40,749 nucleotides of DNA from a gamma proteobacterium L18 (GTDB lineage: Bacteria > Pseudomonadota > Gammaproteobacteria > Pseudomonadales > Pseudomonadaceae): contig KI547166.1 of assembly GCA_000497835.1 (NCBI GenBank), forward strand, positions 27,035 through 67,783. Direction: 5' to 3'. Made by a program: the position numbers and the translations under genes. Positions 8,082-16,986 of the stretch are shown here, piece by piece; positions within the stretch are counted from its first letter, which is position 1; the number at the start of each line of letters is the position of its first letter. The notes beneath the pieces are model-generated. The model saw nothing but the letters and a program-made list of their open reading frames with translations, made no database searches and had not been told where the DNA came from.

Positions 8082-8747
8082 ATGTACCGATTCCTGGTTG
8101 CCGACGATCATCCGTTGTTTCGCGAAGCCATGGCGCGGGTGTTGCTCGACGCCTTCGAAGGCTGCGAAGTGCTGGAAACCGCCGACCTGGACAGCACCCT
8201 GACGCTGACCCAGGCCCATGAAGACCTCGACCTTATCCTGCTGGACCTGAACATGCCCGGCATGCACGGGCTGGGCGGCCTGATCAACCTGCGCAACCAG
8301 GCGCCGACCATCCCCGTGGTGGTGGTGTCGGCCGAGCAGGACAAGCAGGTGGTGTTGCAGGCCATTACCTATGGCGCGGCCGGTTTCATCACCAAATCCT
8401 CGCCACGTGCGCAGATGACCAGCGCCATCACCCAGGTGCTGGACGGCGACGTGTACCTGCCGGCCGACATCATCCGCAGCGGCGCCAGCCGTGTGGCCCA
8501 GCCGGGCACGCCCACGCCGGGGCTGTCGGTGGCGTTGCTGGAGGCGCTGACGCGCAAGCAGTTGCAGGTGTTGGAGCGCATGACCAAGGGCGAGTCGAAC
8601 AAGCAGATCGCCTGGCACCTGGAGATTGCCGAAACCACGGTGAAGGCGCATGTGTCGGCGATTCTGCGCAAGTTGAATGTGCACAACCGTGTGCAGGCGA
8701 TCCTGAGCGCCGGCGAAATCGACTTCGGCGCCTACCTGCGCCGCTGA
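8082..8747 (+). CDS. erdR: LuxR/FixJ-family response regulator, ErdR-like
   Basis: The 221-residue two-component regulator has a receiver domain at 1-120, with acidic pocket Asp8-Asp9, phosphoacceptor Asp55 and Lys105. A LuxR-type helix-turn-helix follows at about 155-221 ([25 protein letters not shown], then the [11 protein letters not shown] recognition helix). The ATG at 8082 places the receiver immediately at the N-terminus; upstream in-frame codons do not encode a plausible extension. ErdR in Pseudomonas governs ethanol and acetate utilisation genes, and the neighbouring ercA-ercS unit fits that theme. The close paralogue ErbR/AgmR cannot be excluded by eye, so the symbol is provisional. 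Confidence 0.82.
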   Translation: MYRFLVADDHPLFREAMARVLLDAFEGCEVLETADLDSTLTLTQAHEDLDLILLDLNMPGMHGLGGLINLRNQAPTIPVVVVSAEQDKQVVLQAITYGAAGFITKSSPRAQMTSAITQVLDGDVYLPADIIRSGASRVAQPGTPTPGLSVALLEALTRKQLQVLERMTKGESNKQIAWHLEIAETTVKAHVSAILRKLNVHNRVQAILSAGEIDFGAYLRR

Positions 8748-8761
8748 GCAGCGCCCCCCCG

Positions 8762-8903
8762 TAACAGCAACGGTCTTGAAACCGCGTAGCCTGCATCGCG
8801 ACTAAAGTCGGCTCCTACGCCGTCCGTGGTAGGAGCCGGCCTTGGCCGCGATGCAGACGACGCGATCCGCCAGGTACACGCCCCCTTAGCAGCAACTGTC
8901 TTG
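8762..8903. repeat. Composite repeat: family A palindrome copy 2 with flanking repeats
   Basis: The palindrome core (8783-8864) has arms ending in GGCTCCTAC and GTAGGAGCC. It is flanked by TAACAGCAACGGTCTTG (from 8762) and TAGCAGCAACTGTCTTG (from 8887), which are diverged direct repeats. The same architecture occurs at 34832-34956. It lies between the convergent ends of erdR and the EAL-domain gene. Confidence 0.85.
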
Positions 8904-8907
8904 CAGT

Positions 8908-10230
8908 TCAGTACGCCAGCGGGAATTCGCCGCACCCGCTCCACGCCAGAAACTGCGCCTCGTCCATCGGCCGGGCGAAGAAATACCCCTGGGCCTCATC
9001 ACAGCCATACTCACGCACCAATTGCAGGCAGCGGAACGTTTCCACCCCCTCCGCCACCGTGCGGTAACCCAGCTCGCGCGCCAGCTTGAGGATCGAACGG
9101 GCGATCTTCTGGCAACGCGGGTTGTCCTCGATGCCGGTCACCATCGACTGATCAAGCTTGACCACGTTCGCCGGGATCTCGTGCAGGTAAGAGAAGTTGC
9201 TGTAACCCGAGCCAAAATCGTCGATGGCCACGTCAACGCCCAACCCGCGAATCTGCTCCAGTTCGCCCAGCACCCGCGGGTTGGAGCGCAGCCATTCACC
9301 CTCGGTAATCTCCACTTCCAGGCGCTGCGGGTCGATGCCATGGGCATGGCACAGGCGGCGCAGGGTACCGCTGACGTCATGGCCGTCGAAATCCATCGGG
9401 GACAGGTTGATCGACAACTGACTGAGGCTCTGCTCCTGCCACTGGGCCAGTCGGCTAAGCGCGTTGTTGATGACCCAACGGGTCACCTCATGGATCATGC
9501 CGTTGCGCTCCAGCACCGGAATGAACTCGCCAGGGGACACCCGGCCCAGCCGTGGGTGGTCCCAGCGCAGCAGCACTTCGGCGCTGACCTGGGCGCCGTC
9601 GGCGATGGCGAAGCGCGGCTGGAAACGCAGGCTCAATTGGCCGCCGGCGAGGGCTTCGCCAATGTCCGCCGTCAGGTAGAACGCCCGCCGGTAGGCTGCG
9701 TCGCGCACCGCGTCATAGGGGGCCCAACGTTGGCCGGCCAACAGCGCCTGCTCGGTGGCGTACATGGCCTTGCGTAATACATCGCGCAGGGCTTCAGTCT
9801 CCAGCACAAAATCCACGCTGCCGGCACGCACGGTCGGTCGGATGGGCAGGTTATCGAGGGAGGCCGGTTGGCGCAGGGTGTCGACCAGGCCTTCGATAAA
9901 GCTGACAAAGTCGTCGACACCTGGGGCGATGATAAACACGAAGCGCTTGACGCCAATATGGTACGGCCGTGCCACACCCTCCAGCTGTTCACTCAACCGT
10001 CGGGCAATACAACGGATGATGCCTTCAAATGGCGCCAGGCCCATGGCCAGGGTCATGTCGTGGGCCCATTTCATGTCCAGCGCGTCGATCAGCACCAGCG
10101 TGCGCGGCTGGCCCGGGCACTGGCTGGCGAGTACGCCCAGGTCGGTGGCGAACTGCTCGCGATCGGGTAACCCGCTGATCGGGTCCAGACGCTTTGCCGC
10201 CGGTGGCTGCGCGTAAGGGTGTTGAAGCAT
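8908..10230 (-). CDS. c-di-GMP phosphodiesterase with degenerate GGDEF domain (GGDEF-EAL)
   Basis: The 440-residue cytoplasmic protein has a degenerate diguanylate-cyclase-like domain at about 15-180, with VKRFVF in place of GGDEF. An EAL domain follows at about 190-430. EAL catalytic positions are largely intact: Glu218 (motif reads EVLLR instead of EALLR), Asn275, Glu307, Asp337-Asp338, Lys358, Glu394 and Gln414. It should therefore hydrolyse c-di-GMP, and the GGDEF half is at most regulatory. No sensory or membrane domain is visible. The start is supported by an AGGAG about 7 nt upstream. It is divergent from the HAD gene. Confidence 0.88.
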   Translation of the reverse strand: MLQHPYAQPPAAKRLDPISGLPDREQFATDLGVLASQCPGQPRTLVLIDALDMKWAHDMTLAMGLAPFEGIIRCIARRLSEQLEGVARPYHIGVKRFVFIIAPGVDDFVSFIEGLVDTLRQPASLDNLPIRPTVRAGSVDFVLETEALRDVLRKAMYATEQALLAGQRWAPYDAVRDAAYRRAFYLTADIGEALAGGQLSLRFQPRFAIADGAQVSAEVLLRWDHPRLGRVSPGEFIPVLERNGMIHEVTRWVINNALSRLAQWQEQSLSQLSINLSPMDFDGHDVSGTLRRLCHAHGIDPQRLEVEITEGEWLRSNPRVLGELEQIRGLGVDVAIDDFGSGYSNFSYLHEIPANVVKLDQSMVTGIEDNPRCQKIARSILKLARELGYRTVAEGVETFRCLQLVREYGCDEAQGYFFARPMDEAQFLAWSGCGEFPLAY

Positions 10231-10278
10231 GTGTCACTCCTGCAAGGCCGGTCAGGCAACGAACGGTCGGGCGCATAA

Positions 10279-10297
10279 TAGCGAATTAACATCGCTA
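10279..10297. promoter_or_regulatory. Small inverted repeat in the EAL/HAD divergent promoter region
   Basis: TAGCGA (10279-10284) and TCGCTA (10292-10297) form a 6-bp dyad around an AT-rich centre, about 50 nt upstream of the EAL gene start. It could be an operator or the leader hairpin of that gene. No further signal was recognised in the 167-nt gap. Confidence 0.3.
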
Positions 10298-10397
10298 AAA
10301 ATTGATTTGCGACAAAGGGGTATCGGCAGGGTTGGCGCTGACGTTAGGTTGTTTCAACTGGTACGATGATCGGCTAAAAGCTTTCAGCCACTCCTGA

Positions 10398-11072
10398 ATG
10401 GATATCGCGATGCTCACCGCCTTGCTGTTTGACCTCGATGGCACCCTGACTGACACCGACAAGCTGCACCTGCTGGCCATCCAGCAGTTGCTGGCCGAAG
10501 AAGGCCGCGACTTCAGCGAAGAAGATTTCGAAAAACTGTGCAGCGGCCAGGCCAACCCGGCCATGTGCCGCAACCTGTTCCCCGAGCGTTCGGTGGCCGA
10601 ACATGAGGTGTTCGCCGACCGCAAGGAAGCGCGTTTCCGCGACCTTTCACCGCACTTGGCGCCGCTGCCTGGCCTGCTGCGTTTGCTGGAATTCGCCGAA
10701 GCCCAGGGCATCGGCAAGGTGGTAGTGACCAACGCACCGCGGGCCAACGCCGACCATATGCTGGGCGCCCTGGCCGTGGCCGAGCGTTTCCACAGCGTAG
10801 TGGTGGCCGAGGAACTGCCACGGGCCAAGCCCGACCCGCTGCCCTACCTCACCGGCCTTGAGCGCCTGGGCGCACGCGCCGTCGAGGCCATGGCGTTCGA
10901 AGACTCGGTGCCGGGCCTGACCGCAGCGGTCAAGGCCGGTATCTTCACCGTCGGCCTGACCACCAGCCAGAGCCGCGAAGCCCTGCTGGCGGCCGGCGCC
11001 CACCTGGTGATCGATGACTTCAACGACGAGCGCCTGTGGCAGGCCATCGCCGAGCTGCAAGCCGCCCGTTGA
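10398..11072 (+). CDS. HAD-superfamily phosphatase, subfamily IA (beta-phosphoglucomutase-like)
   Basis: The 224-residue hydrolase carries motif I FDLDGTLTDTD (nucleophile Asp12, general acid Asp14), motif II VVTNAPR, the conserved Lys in RAKPDP and motif III FEDSVPGLTAA. An alpha-helical cap lies at about 20-90. Such enzymes dephosphorylate small phosphorylated metabolites; substrate cannot be read from sequence. An alternative ATG at 10410 would give MLTALLFDLDG, a very common N-terminus, and neither start has a clear ribosome site. Its stop lies 3 nt from the convergent stop of the chemoreceptor gene. Confidence 0.87.
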   Translation: MDIAMLTALLFDLDGTLTDTDKLHLLAIQQLLAEEGRDFSEEDFEKLCSGQANPAMCRNLFPERSVAEHEVFADRKEARFRDLSPHLAPLPGLLRLLEFAEAQGIGKVVVTNAPRANADHMLGALAVAERFHSVVVAEELPRAKPDPLPYLTGLERLGARAVEAMAFEDSVPGLTAAVKAGIFTVGLTTSQSREALLAAGAHLVIDDFNDERLWQAIAELQAAR

Positions 11073-11075
11073 GGG

Positions 11076-12701
11076 TTACGCCCCCAGCCGCGCCGTCACC
11101 TCGTTGAGCTGACGCGACAGGTCATGCAGGCGGCGGCTGGCCACTTCGGTGCGCTGCACGTTGTCCTGGTTGGTGCTGGCGATCTGGGTGATGTCGGTGA
11201 GGTTGCGCGAGATGTCCTCGGCCACCGAGGTCTGCTCTTCGGCCGCGGTGGCGATCTGGCGGTTCATGTCGCGGATCGCTTCCACGGCGGAGGTGATCTG
11301 GCGCAGCATGTCGCCGGCCTGGGTCACTTGGGCCACACCCTCTTCGCTGCGCGCCTGGCCACTCTGGATGGCCTTCACGGCATCGCTGGCGCCCGCCTGC
11401 ACGGCGTTGATAATCTGGTTGATCTCGATGATCGACGCCGCCGTGCGCTGGGCCAGGCTGCGCACCTCATCGGCGACCACGGCGAACCCGCGCCCTGCTT
11501 CACCGGCACGGGCCGCCTCGATGGCCGCGTTGAGGGCCAGCAGGTTGGTCTGCTCGGCGATGCCGCGAATCACTTCCAGCACCTTGCCGATGCGCGCGCT
11601 GTCGTTTTCCAGGTTGCCGATCACCTGCGCGGTGGTGGTGATCTCGCCGCGCATGTGGGTGATGGTCTCGATGGTGGCACGCATCACCTGCTCACCCTGA
11701 TGGGCCGAAGCGTCGGCCTGGTCAGCCGCCTGCGCGGCGTCCACGGCGTGACGGGCCACTTCCTGGGCGGTGGCGGACATCTCGTTCATGGCCGTGGCCA
11801 CTTGGTCGGTGCGGTTGAACTGGTCGTGGGTGCCTTGCGACATCTGCCCGGCAATGCCATGCAGGTCGGCGCTGGCGCCATCCAGGTCACCGGCGTTGCG
11901 CTTGAGGCCCGTGAAGGTCTCGGCGAGGAAGTCGCGCAGGGTGTTGGCGGCCACGGCCAGGCGGCCCAGTTCGTCCTGGCGGCGGCTGTCGACGCGCTGG
12001 TTGAACTGGCCACGGCTGAGGTCAGCCACATACTCGATCAGTTGCTGGATAGGCACGACCAGGTAACGGCTGACCAGCATCAGGCTCAGCAGGCCGATCA
12101 ACAGGCCCGACACCACCAGCACCAGCAAACCGCCCCACACCGTGGTGTCGGCCGCATCACGAATGGCGCCGGCCTGCTGTTCACCCGAGGTGCGGATCTG
12201 GCTGACCAGCTTGCTCATCTGGTCGCTGACGGCGCGGTCCACGCCTTTCACTGCCGCATCACCCGTGGCGGCATCGCCACCGGCGGCTGCGAACGCATCA
12301 CGACCACGCTGGTAGGCATCGCCCAAGGCGCGGTGTTCGTCGCGCAGACGCTGGATATCGGCTTTAAGCCCCGCATCGATGCCCGGCTGGGCAGCCAGGC
12401 GGCCGAGGATGTCCTGCACTTCGCGCTGACGGTCCTGGAATTGCCCCCAGTACTGCGCGAGGTCCGCAGGCTGCTTGCCGCGCAGCAGCACGTTTTTCCA
12501 TTCCTGCACCTGGATCTTGAACTGCAGGTTGGCTTCGTCGATCAGTTGCGAAGTGCGCAACGGGCCTTCGATCAGTTGGTGATAGTCCCTTACACCATTG
12601 GCCAACAAGTGAAAGCAGGACAGCGCGATCAGCAGCATGGCCAGCAGGCTGCCACCGATCAGGGTCAGCATTTGGGCTTTCAGGGATTTTCGCACGACCA
12701 T
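11076..12701 (-). CDS. Methyl-accepting chemotaxis protein (transmembrane)
   Basis: Inner-membrane chemoreceptor of 541 residues from the ATG at 12701. It has TM1 at about 12-34 and a periplasmic helical ligand-binding domain at about 35-187, including the EWKNVLLRG segment. TM2 lies at about 188-211 and a HAMP linker at about 212-264. The cytoplasmic four-helix signalling domain has its conserved tip at about 383-412 ([15 protein letters not shown]). I prefer 12701 over the in-frame start at 12830, because the extra 43 residues are Arg/His-rich and not membrane-targeting. No clear ribosome site precedes either. The ligand is unknown. The end abuts the HAD gene by 3 nt, convergent. Confidence 0.88.
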   Translation of the reverse strand: MVVRKSLKAQMLTLIGGSLLAMLLIALSCFHLLANGVRDYHQLIEGPLRTSQLIDEANLQFKIQVQEWKNVLLRGKQPADLAQYWGQFQDRQREVQDILGRLAAQPGIDAGLKADIQRLRDEHRALGDAYQRGRDAFAAAGGDAATGDAAVKGVDRAVSDQMSKLVSQIRTSGEQQAGAIRDAADTTVWGGLLVLVVSGLLIGLLSLMLVSRYLVVPIQQLIEYVADLSRGQFNQRVDSRRQDELGRLAVAANTLRDFLAETFTGLKRNAGDLDGASADLHGIAGQMSQGTHDQFNRTDQVATAMNEMSATAQEVARHAVDAAQAADQADASAHQGEQVMRATIETITHMRGEITTTAQVIGNLENDSARIGKVLEVIRGIAEQTNLLALNAAIEAARAGEAGRGFAVVADEVRSLAQRTAASIIEINQIINAVQAGASDAVKAIQSGQARSEEGVAQVTQAGDMLRQITSAVEAIRDMNRQIATAAEEQTSVAEDISRNLTDITQIASTNQDNVQRTEVASRRLHDLSRQLNEVTARLGA

Positions 12702-12868
12702 CGGGGGGTACTCATGACAGGGATAAACGCAACGCGATGTATATGGCAAATCAGTTACAGAATGATGACAGCGCCACTGCGCTCGTCGGCTGGTCCGCCG
12801 CTGCACCTGGGGGCTGTTATGACTGGGCATTGCGTCTCTGTTTTCCGCGACAATCAGGAGTACGCCCC

Positions 12869-13336
12869 ATGAGAACTGCCCCTCACCCCGTGGTCTCGCG
12901 CCAGCAATGGCTGAGTGCCCGCCTGGCCCACCTGGAAAACGAAAAAGCCCTGACCCGCGAGCGCGATCGCCTGGCGCAGGAGCGCCGCGAGCTGCCGTGG
13001 GTACGGGTCGACAAGCCCTACACCTTCCAGGGCCCCAAAGGCCGCCTGAGCCTGGCCGAGCTGTTTGGCGAACACAGCCAGTTGATCGTTTACCACTTCA
13101 TGTACGCCCCCGAATGGGATCGGGGCCGCACCGGCTGCTCACTGTTGTCCGACCACCTGGATGGCCCCAACCTGCATTTGGCGCACCACGATGTGGCCGT
13201 GTCCCACGCGCCCCTGGCGCAACTGCAGGCCTACCTGGCGTGCATGGGCTGGCACTTCGATTGGGTATCGTCACTGGGCAGCGACTTCGACGAGGATTAT
13301 CAGGTAGCTGCCAGCAAAGGTTGCTGCCACGAATAA
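12869..13336 (+). CDS. DUF899 (thioredoxin-like) protein, C-terminally truncated
   Basis: The 155-residue product matches the N-terminal part of DUF899/thioredoxin-like proteins: [31 protein letters not shown], then [25 protein letters not shown] and WVSSLGSDF segments. The family normally continues for roughly another 70-100 residues with a second conserved half. Here the homology stops at SDFDEDYQV, and the frame ends in an unrelated AASKGCCHE tail only 8 nt before a family A palindrome. No frame after the stop restores the missing part. The start at 12869 follows CAGGAG at 12855-12860. Function may be lost. Confidence 0.75.
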   Translation: MRTAPHPVVSRQQWLSARLAHLENEKALTRERDRLAQERRELPWVRVDKPYTFQGPKGRLSLAELFGEHSQLIVYHFMYAPEWDRGRTGCSLLSDHLDGPNLHLAHHDVAVSHAPLAQLQAYLACMGWHFDWVSSLGSDFDEDYQVAASKGCCHE

Positions 13337-13344
13337 CCCGATAC

Positions 13345-13426
13345 CGCGTCGCCTGCATCGCGACCAAGGTCGGCTCCTACCACGGTCGGCGTAGGAGCCG
13401 GCCTTGGCCGCGATGCAGACGACGCG
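13345..13426. repeat. REP-type inverted repeat, family A copy 3
   Basis: Palindrome with arms CGCGTCGCCTGCATCGCGA... and ...CGCGATGCAGACGACGCG. It is followed by a flank (GATCGACCGGGTACACGC) that resembles the flank of copy 2 (GATCCGCCAGGTACACGC). It begins 8 nt after the truncated DUF899 gene. Confidence 0.9.
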
Positions 13427-13510
13427 ATCGACCGGGTACACGCGGCCGCTGACGGCGGCAGAATCGGGCATAATGGCCGGCTCCCTGCCACCGCCCTGAG
13501 GAACGGACCC

Positions 13511-13993
13511 TTGACCCTGCACATTCGCCCCGCCACGCCTGCCGATGCCGAACTGATCCTGGGCTTCATCACGGAACTTGCCATCTACGAGAAAGCCGAG
13601 CACGAAGTCATCGCCAACGTCGACGACATCCGCCGCAGCCTGGAAGACCCGGAGGGTTACGCCCGTGCCCTGGTCTGCTCGCTGGACGACGAGCCGGTGG
13701 GCTTTGCGTTGTACTTCCTCAGCTATTCCACCTGGCTGGGCCGCAAGGGTATCTACCTGGAAGACCTGTACGTGTCCTCCAAACACCGCGGCGTGGGCGC
13801 CGGCAAAGCGCTGCTCAAGCACCTGGCGCAGATCGCCCAGGACAGCGGTTGCGGCCGCCTGGAATGGAGCGTGCTGGACTGGAACGAGCCGGCGATCAAG
13901 TTCTACGAATCCATCGGCGCTGCGGCCCAACCGGAGTGGATTCGCTACCGGCTGGCGGGTGATTCGCTGAAGGCTTTTGCCCAGGCCGACTAA
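13511..13993 (+). CDS. GNAT-family N-acetyltransferase
   Basis: The 160-residue single-domain acetyltransferase starts at a TTG (13511), with GAGG (13498-13501) at suitable spacing. Features are the N-terminal IRPATPADAELI, FALYFLSYSTWLGRKGIYLEDLYV in the central strands and the acetyl-CoA pyrophosphate loop KHRGVGAGKALLKHL. The overall pattern (YEKAEHEV, FYESIGA) is like the spermidine/diamine acetyltransferase-like branch, which may acetylate an amine or amino-acid amine. The substrate is not predictable from the sequence. Confidence 0.88.
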   Translation: MTLHIRPATPADAELILGFITELAIYEKAEHEVIANVDDIRRSLEDPEGYARALVCSLDDEPVGFALYFLSYSTWLGRKGIYLEDLYVSSKHRGVGAGKALLKHLAQIAQDSGCGRLEWSVLDWNEPAIKFYESIGAAAQPEWIRYRLAGDSLKAFAQAD

Positions 13994-14026
13994 ACTGGCA
14001 GGCAGTGCTTATCAGGAGAACTGCCC

Positions 14027-14566
14027 ATGCTGCCTCGCTCGATCACGCTAGCCGTGTGCCTGTGCCTGCCGATGCTGGCCCAGGCCGCGCCCTTCACCCT
14101 CAAGACCCCGGACGGCGACGACAACGCCCTGCTGCGCCAGGCCAACGCGGCCAACACCGGGGATTGCGGCGGCGAGAATGTCTCGCCGGCGCTGAGCTGG
14201 AGCAATGCCCCCCAGGGTACGCAAAGCTTCGCCGTGGTGCTGCATGACCCCGATGGGCAAAAAGGCTTGGGGGTGGATCACTGGGTGCACTATGGCCTGA
14301 AGGCCACCACCCATGAGGTGGGCGCCGATGCCAGCCTCAAGGGCAGTATCGAAGGGGTGGGCGGCACCAACAGCAAGGGGCTGACCACCTACAGCGGGCC
14401 GTGTCCGCCGGTGGGGGAGAATCCGCATCATTACGTGATTCAGATTTATGCGCTGGACCTGGCGCCGGAGGCGTTGCCGGCGGGGTTGACGCGTGATGAC
14501 CTGCTGGGGCGGATCAAGGGGCATGTCCTGGCCAATACCAGTGTGGTGCGCCGCTACGGTCGGTAG
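14027..14566 (+). CDS. Periplasmic YbhB/YbcL-family (PEBP) protein
   Basis: Phosphatidylethanolamine-binding-protein fold, 179 residues. A signal peptide (1-21, ending AQA) directs it to the periplasm. The PEBP ligand-pocket motifs are HDPDGQKGLGVDHWVHY and the downstream GPCPPVGENPHHYVIQIYAL. CAGGAG (14012-14017) precedes the ATG at 14027, which decides the start over the in-frame 14005. Bacterial members have no settled biochemical role. The gene is monocistronic and followed by a large palindrome. Confidence 0.88.
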   Translation: MLPRSITLAVCLCLPMLAQAAPFTLKTPDGDDNALLRQANAANTGDCGGENVSPALSWSNAPQGTQSFAVVLHDPDGQKGLGVDHWVHYGLKATTHEVGADASLKGSIEGVGGTNSKGLTTYSGPCPPVGENPHHYVIQIYALDLAPEALPAGLTRDDLLGRIKGHVLANTSVVRRYGR

Positions 14567-14580
14567 ACCGCGTCGCGCCC

Positions 14581-14750
14581 TTCCCGAGCTTCGCTCGGTC
14601 CCACACCTTTCGCGGCAGTTGAGCCAGTAAGGCAAAGCACTCAGCCTTTGGTGGCACTGCAGTGGTAAGTGCGGAGCTGCCAAAGGCTAAAAGCTTTGCA
14701 TCACTGACACCACTGCCGCGAAAGGTGTGGGACCGAGCGAAGCTCGGGAA
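14581..14750. repeat. 170-nt nested palindrome with 39-bp perfect arms (family D)
   Basis: The arms 14581-14619 and 14712-14750 are perfect reverse complements over 39 bp. Inside, AGCCTTTGG (14642-14650) pairs with CCAAAGGCT (14680-14688), and GCAAAGC pairs with GCTTTGC, so the whole element can fold into one long stem. No other copy is in the window. It fills the gap between the convergent ends of the PEBP gene and eutC, and has no coding content. Confidence 0.93.
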
Positions 14751-14766
14751 GCAGACGCCGCAGCCC

Positions 14767-15567
14767 TCAACCCAACAGAAAATTCCCAGGCCCCGCCTGC
14801 CCCTCAATCACCGGCACCAGCGCCTCATCCTTCAAATTGACCCCTGACAACCGCCGCCGCCACGCCTCGCGCATCAGGTACAGCAGCTTGTGCGCCGCCA
14901 TGGCATAACTCATGCCCTCCAGCCGCACATTGGAAATGCAGTTGCGCGCCGCATCGTTGAGCCCCGCGCGCGGTGCGTAGGTGAAGTACAGCCCCAGGCT
15001 GTCCGGCGAACTCAAACCCGGCCGCTCACCGATCAAAATCACCGCCATGCGCGCCCCCAGGCGCTCGCCGATTTCGTCAGCCACCGCCACCCGCCCCTGC
15101 TCCACCAGGCTCACCGGCGCCTGGCGCCAGCCTTCGGCGGCGGCCAGTTCGTCGATGCGCTGCAGCATGGGTACGCTGTGGCGGTGCACGGCCAGGGATG
15201 ACAGGCCGTCGGCGATCACCACGGCCAGGTCGTAGCCATCGGGATTGAGCTGGCGGTGTTCATCCAGCAAGGCAGCCGACGGCGCATCCAGACGCCGCCC
15301 CAGGTCCGGCCGCTGCAAATAGACGTGTCGGTCGCCTGCGCCGCTGTGCAGCAGCAAGGCCTGGCCATTGAGGCTGGCGGCCAGGGCCTGGCGGGCGAAC
15401 GGGGTATGCACCGCATCGCGCGCCTGGGCGTGGGCGTACTGGAAGTCCAGTTGCGCCGCCGTCGGCAGGCTGGTGCCGGCGCGGCCCAGCGCGATGCGCG
15501 CCGAGGTCAGGCTGCGCAGTTGTTGCCAGGGGTCGGCCTGGGCCGGTGTTTGGCGTTCGTCCTTCAT
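14767..15567 (-). CDS. eutC: Ethanolamine ammonia-lyase light chain EutC
   Basis: Small subunit (266 residues) of the adenosylcobalamin-dependent lyase that splits ethanolamine into acetaldehyde and ammonia. Typical segments are [17 protein letters not shown] near residue 20, the [17 protein letters not shown] segment and [16 protein letters not shown]. The C-terminal half has [23 protein letters not shown] and [19 protein letters not shown] ribosome site precedes its ATG. It lies 9 nt after eutB and must assemble with it. No microcompartment (eutMNLK-type) genes adjoin, as in other pseudomonads that run the pathway without a shell. Confidence 0.95.
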   Translation of the reverse strand: MKDERQTPAQADPWQQLRSLTSARIALGRAGTSLPTAAQLDFQYAHAQARDAVHTPFARQALAASLNGQALLLHSGAGDRHVYLQRPDLGRRLDAPSAALLDEHRQLNPDGYDLAVVIADGLSSLAVHRHSVPMLQRIDELAAAEGWRQAPVSLVEQGRVAVADEIGERLGARMAVILIGERPGLSSPDSLGLYFTYAPRAGLNDAARNCISNVRLEGMSYAMAAHKLLYLMREAWRRRLSGVNLKDEALVPVIEGQAGPGNFLLG

Positions 15568-15576
15568 GAACCCTCC

Positions 15577-16971
15577 TCAGTGCAACTGCGCCAGCGCCTG
15601 GCGGAACGCCGGCGGCAGGCCCTTGCCCAACTGCAACGTACCGTCACCCTGGGTCATGATCTGCATGCGCGCGAGCCAGTCTTCGTACTCCGGCGCAGGG
15701 CGCAGGCCCAGGGTCTTGCGTGCGTACAGCGCGTCGTGGAACGAGGTGGTCTGGTAGTTGAGCATGATGTCGTCGGAGCCGGGGATGCCCATGATGAAGT
15801 TGATGCCCGCCACCCCCAGCAGGGTCAGCAGCATGTCCATGTCATCCTGGTCGGCTTCGGCGTGGTTGGTGTAGCAGATGTCGCAGCCCATGGGCACGCC
15901 CAGCAGCTTGCCGCAGAAGTGGTCTTCCAGGCCGGCGCGGATGATCTGCTTGCCGTTGTACAGGTATTCGGGGCCGATGAAGCCGACCACGGTGTTGACC
16001 AGGAACGGCTTGAAATGCCGGGCCACGGCGTAGGCGCGGGTTTCGCAGGTTTGCTGGTCGACGCCGTGGTGGGCATTGGCCGACAGTGCGCTGCCCTGCC
16101 CGGTCTCGAAGTACATCAGGTTCTGGCCCACGGTGCCGCGTTTCAGGCTAAGGCCGGCCTCGTAGCCTTCGCGCAGCAGTTCCAGGCTGATGCCGAAGCT
16201 GGCGTTGGCCGCCTCGGTACCGGCGATGGACTGGAACACCAGATCCAGCGGCACGCCGCGCTCGATGGCGGCGATGGACGAGGTGACGTGGGTCAGCACG
16301 CAGGACTGGGTGGGAATCTCGTAACGCTGGATCACCCCGTCGAGCATCTTCAGCAGGTCGCTGATGGCGCTGAGGCTGTCGGTGGCCGGGTTGATGCCGA
16401 TCATGGCGTCGCCGTTGCCGTACAGCAGGCCGTCGAGCACGCTGGCGGCGATGCCAGCCGGGTCATCGGTGGGGTGATTGGGCTGCAGGCGGGTCGACAG
16501 GCGCCCGCGCAGGCCCACGGTGTTGCGGAAGCGGGTGACCACGCGAATCTTCTGCGCCACCAGCACCAGGTCCTGCACGCGCATGATCTTCGACACCGCC
16601 GCGGCCATCTCCGGGGTCAAGCCCGGGGCCAGGGCGCGCAAGGCGGTCTCGTCCGCGTCGTCGCCCAGCAGCCAGTCGCGAAAGCCACCCACGGTCAGGT
16701 GGCTGACCGGGGCGAAGGCTGCAGCGTCGTGGCTGTCGATGATCAGCCGGGTCACTTCATCGCTTTCGTAAGGGATCAGCGCTTCGTTGAGGAAGCGCTT
16801 GAGCGGCACGTCCGCCAGGGCCATCTGCGCCGCCGCACGCTCGGCATCACTGCCGGCGGCGACTTCGGCCAGGTAGTCACCGGACCGTGCAGGGCTGGCC
16901 ATGGCCATCAACTCCTTGAGGCTGTCGAAGCGCCAGACCTGGCCACCCACGGTATGCACGAATCCACTCAT
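15577..16971 (-). CDS. eutB: Ethanolamine ammonia-lyase heavy chain EutB
   Basis: Catalytic large subunit, 464 residues, a TIM barrel that binds ethanolamine and, with EutC, adenosylcobalamin. Length and segments such as LNEALIPYESDEVTRLI, GDAMIGINPATDS, FETGQGSALSANAHHGVDQQT and CDICYTNHAEADQDDMD are characteristic. The reaction releases acetaldehyde and ammonia as carbon and nitrogen source. It is the middle gene of permease-eutB-eutC on the minus strand, 15 nt after the permease stop. B12 supply must come from elsewhere in the genome or from uptake. Confidence 0.96.
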   Translation of the reverse strand: MSGFVHTVGGQVWRFDSLKELMAMASPARSGDYLAEVAAGSDAERAAAQMALADVPLKRFLNEALIPYESDEVTRLIIDSHDAAAFAPVSHLTVGGFRDWLLGDDADETALRALAPGLTPEMAAAVSKIMRVQDLVLVAQKIRVVTRFRNTVGLRGRLSTRLQPNHPTDDPAGIAASVLDGLLYGNGDAMIGINPATDSLSAISDLLKMLDGVIQRYEIPTQSCVLTHVTSSIAAIERGVPLDLVFQSIAGTEAANASFGISLELLREGYEAGLSLKRGTVGQNLMYFETGQGSALSANAHHGVDQQTCETRAYAVARHFKPFLVNTVVGFIGPEYLYNGKQIIRAGLEDHFCGKLLGVPMGCDICYTNHAEADQDDMDMLLTLLGVAGINFIMGIPGSDDIMLNYQTTSFHDALYARKTLGLRPAPEYEDWLARMQIMTQGDGTLQLGKGLPPAFRQALAQLH

Positions 16972-16986
16972 GTCACGACTCCTTTC

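Noticed and set aside
11124..12872. Long plus-strand open frame opposite the chemoreceptor
   Set aside because: Shadow of a GC-rich gene with a clear methyl-accepting domain on the minus strand; composition is unnatural.
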